A stretch of 64,000 nt of DNA, from assembly GCA_046160865.1 (NCBI GenBank), contig JBJXHG010000039.1:58653-122652 (forward strand), read 5' to 3'. The notes under the pieces are model-generated. The model did no database searches. It was not told the origin of the DNA and saw nothing but the letters and a program-made list of their open reading frames with translations. The DNA is from JBJXHG01 sp046160865. GTDB lineage: Bacteria > Planctomycetota > UBA1135 > GCA-002686595. Every line of letters starts with the position of its first letter. Position 1 is the stretch's first letter. Both the position numbers and the translations under genes were made by a program. Below are positions 63,835 through 64,000 of the stretch, piece by piece.

Positions 63835-64000
63835 GCCCGCATTTCTCACCACGACCTGCTGCGGTCGCGTCAACTCGCTTCCGCCCGCGTTGTTGGATCG
63901 GAATCGATCCTCGCCGACCTAACAGGTCGGCTCCGGTCGATTCCGATGCAACGCCTTGCCCGAAGCGAGCTGTCGCGCCCTCGCAACGGACGTGGTGAGA
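63835..64000. repeat. palindromic element of the first family, copy 2 (cut by window edge)
   Basis: This is the reverse complement of the element at 1658-1836, with about a dozen differences over 165 bases, for instance GCATTTCTCACCACGACCTG at its left end and GGACGTGGTGAGA at the window edge. Like copy 1 it follows a non-coding gap and has no coding capacity. Confidence 0.85.

Overview
The window is very GC-rich, gene-dense and chromosomal. No rRNA, tRNA, CRISPR array, insertion sequence or prophage was recognised. The makeup points to a Planctomycetota-like bacterium: many large exported proteins built from FG-GAP propellers or other secreted domains, five of them sharing one Cys-rich C-terminal module, two sigma factor plus Ser/Thr kinase pairs, and abundant lipoproteins. 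This assignment is an inference; a myxobacterium-like lineage cannot be excluded by eye.

Layout. 1-1.6 kb: 3' part of comEC (minus), then a 179-bp palindromic element. 1.85-4.26 kb: overlapping coaD, ridA and a membrane glycosyltransferase. 4.3-9.6 kb: a 7-bladed FG-GAP secreted protein, a sulfatase-fold enzyme without the formylglycine Cys, and a secreted protein with a phage tail-collar-like domain. 9.7-15.6 kb: Ser/Thr kinase plus sigma factor, then a membrane spermidine-synthase-like/TPR fusion. 15.7-18 kb: an exported unknown, an ECF sigma factor and its likely membrane anti-sigma partner. 18.2-19.3 kb: ychF. 19.4-27.3 kb: two paralogous secreted proteins in direct orientation flank a sigma factor plus giant kinase pair. 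27.7-30.6 kb: three predicted lipoproteins (ceramidase-like, alpha/beta hydrolase, protein phosphatase). 31-38.9 kb: two tandem 1.2-kaa proteins, each with 14 FG-GAP repeats and each followed by a ~230-bp imperfect palindrome.

39.2-47.2 kb (minus): a nearly gapless trpEGDCFBA operon ending in a chorismate-mutase-like small protein and DAHP synthase, so first step, branch and complete tryptophan branch are translationally linked. A hairpin and short ORF lie in its leader. 47.5-49.7 kb: divergent katG with different codon preference. 49.9-52.1 kb: lysC aspartokinase and a LOG-family protein. 52.1-58.1 kb: a Gld-type ABC system (ATPase, small protein, permease, double-length GldG-like protein, DUF4340 protein). 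58.2-63.7 kb: a beta-helix secreted protein, a 7-repeat propeller protein and another exported protein. A second, inverted copy of the palindromic element of position 1658 begins at 63835 and runs off the right edge.

Most noteworthy: two families of dispersed palindromic elements, one of which supplies part of the coaD promoter; the common C-terminal module; propeller repeat counts that are always 7 or 14; a sigma/kinase island bracketed by direct paralogous repeats; and an uncoupled chorismate-mutase-like protein lacking the usual catalytic lysine.
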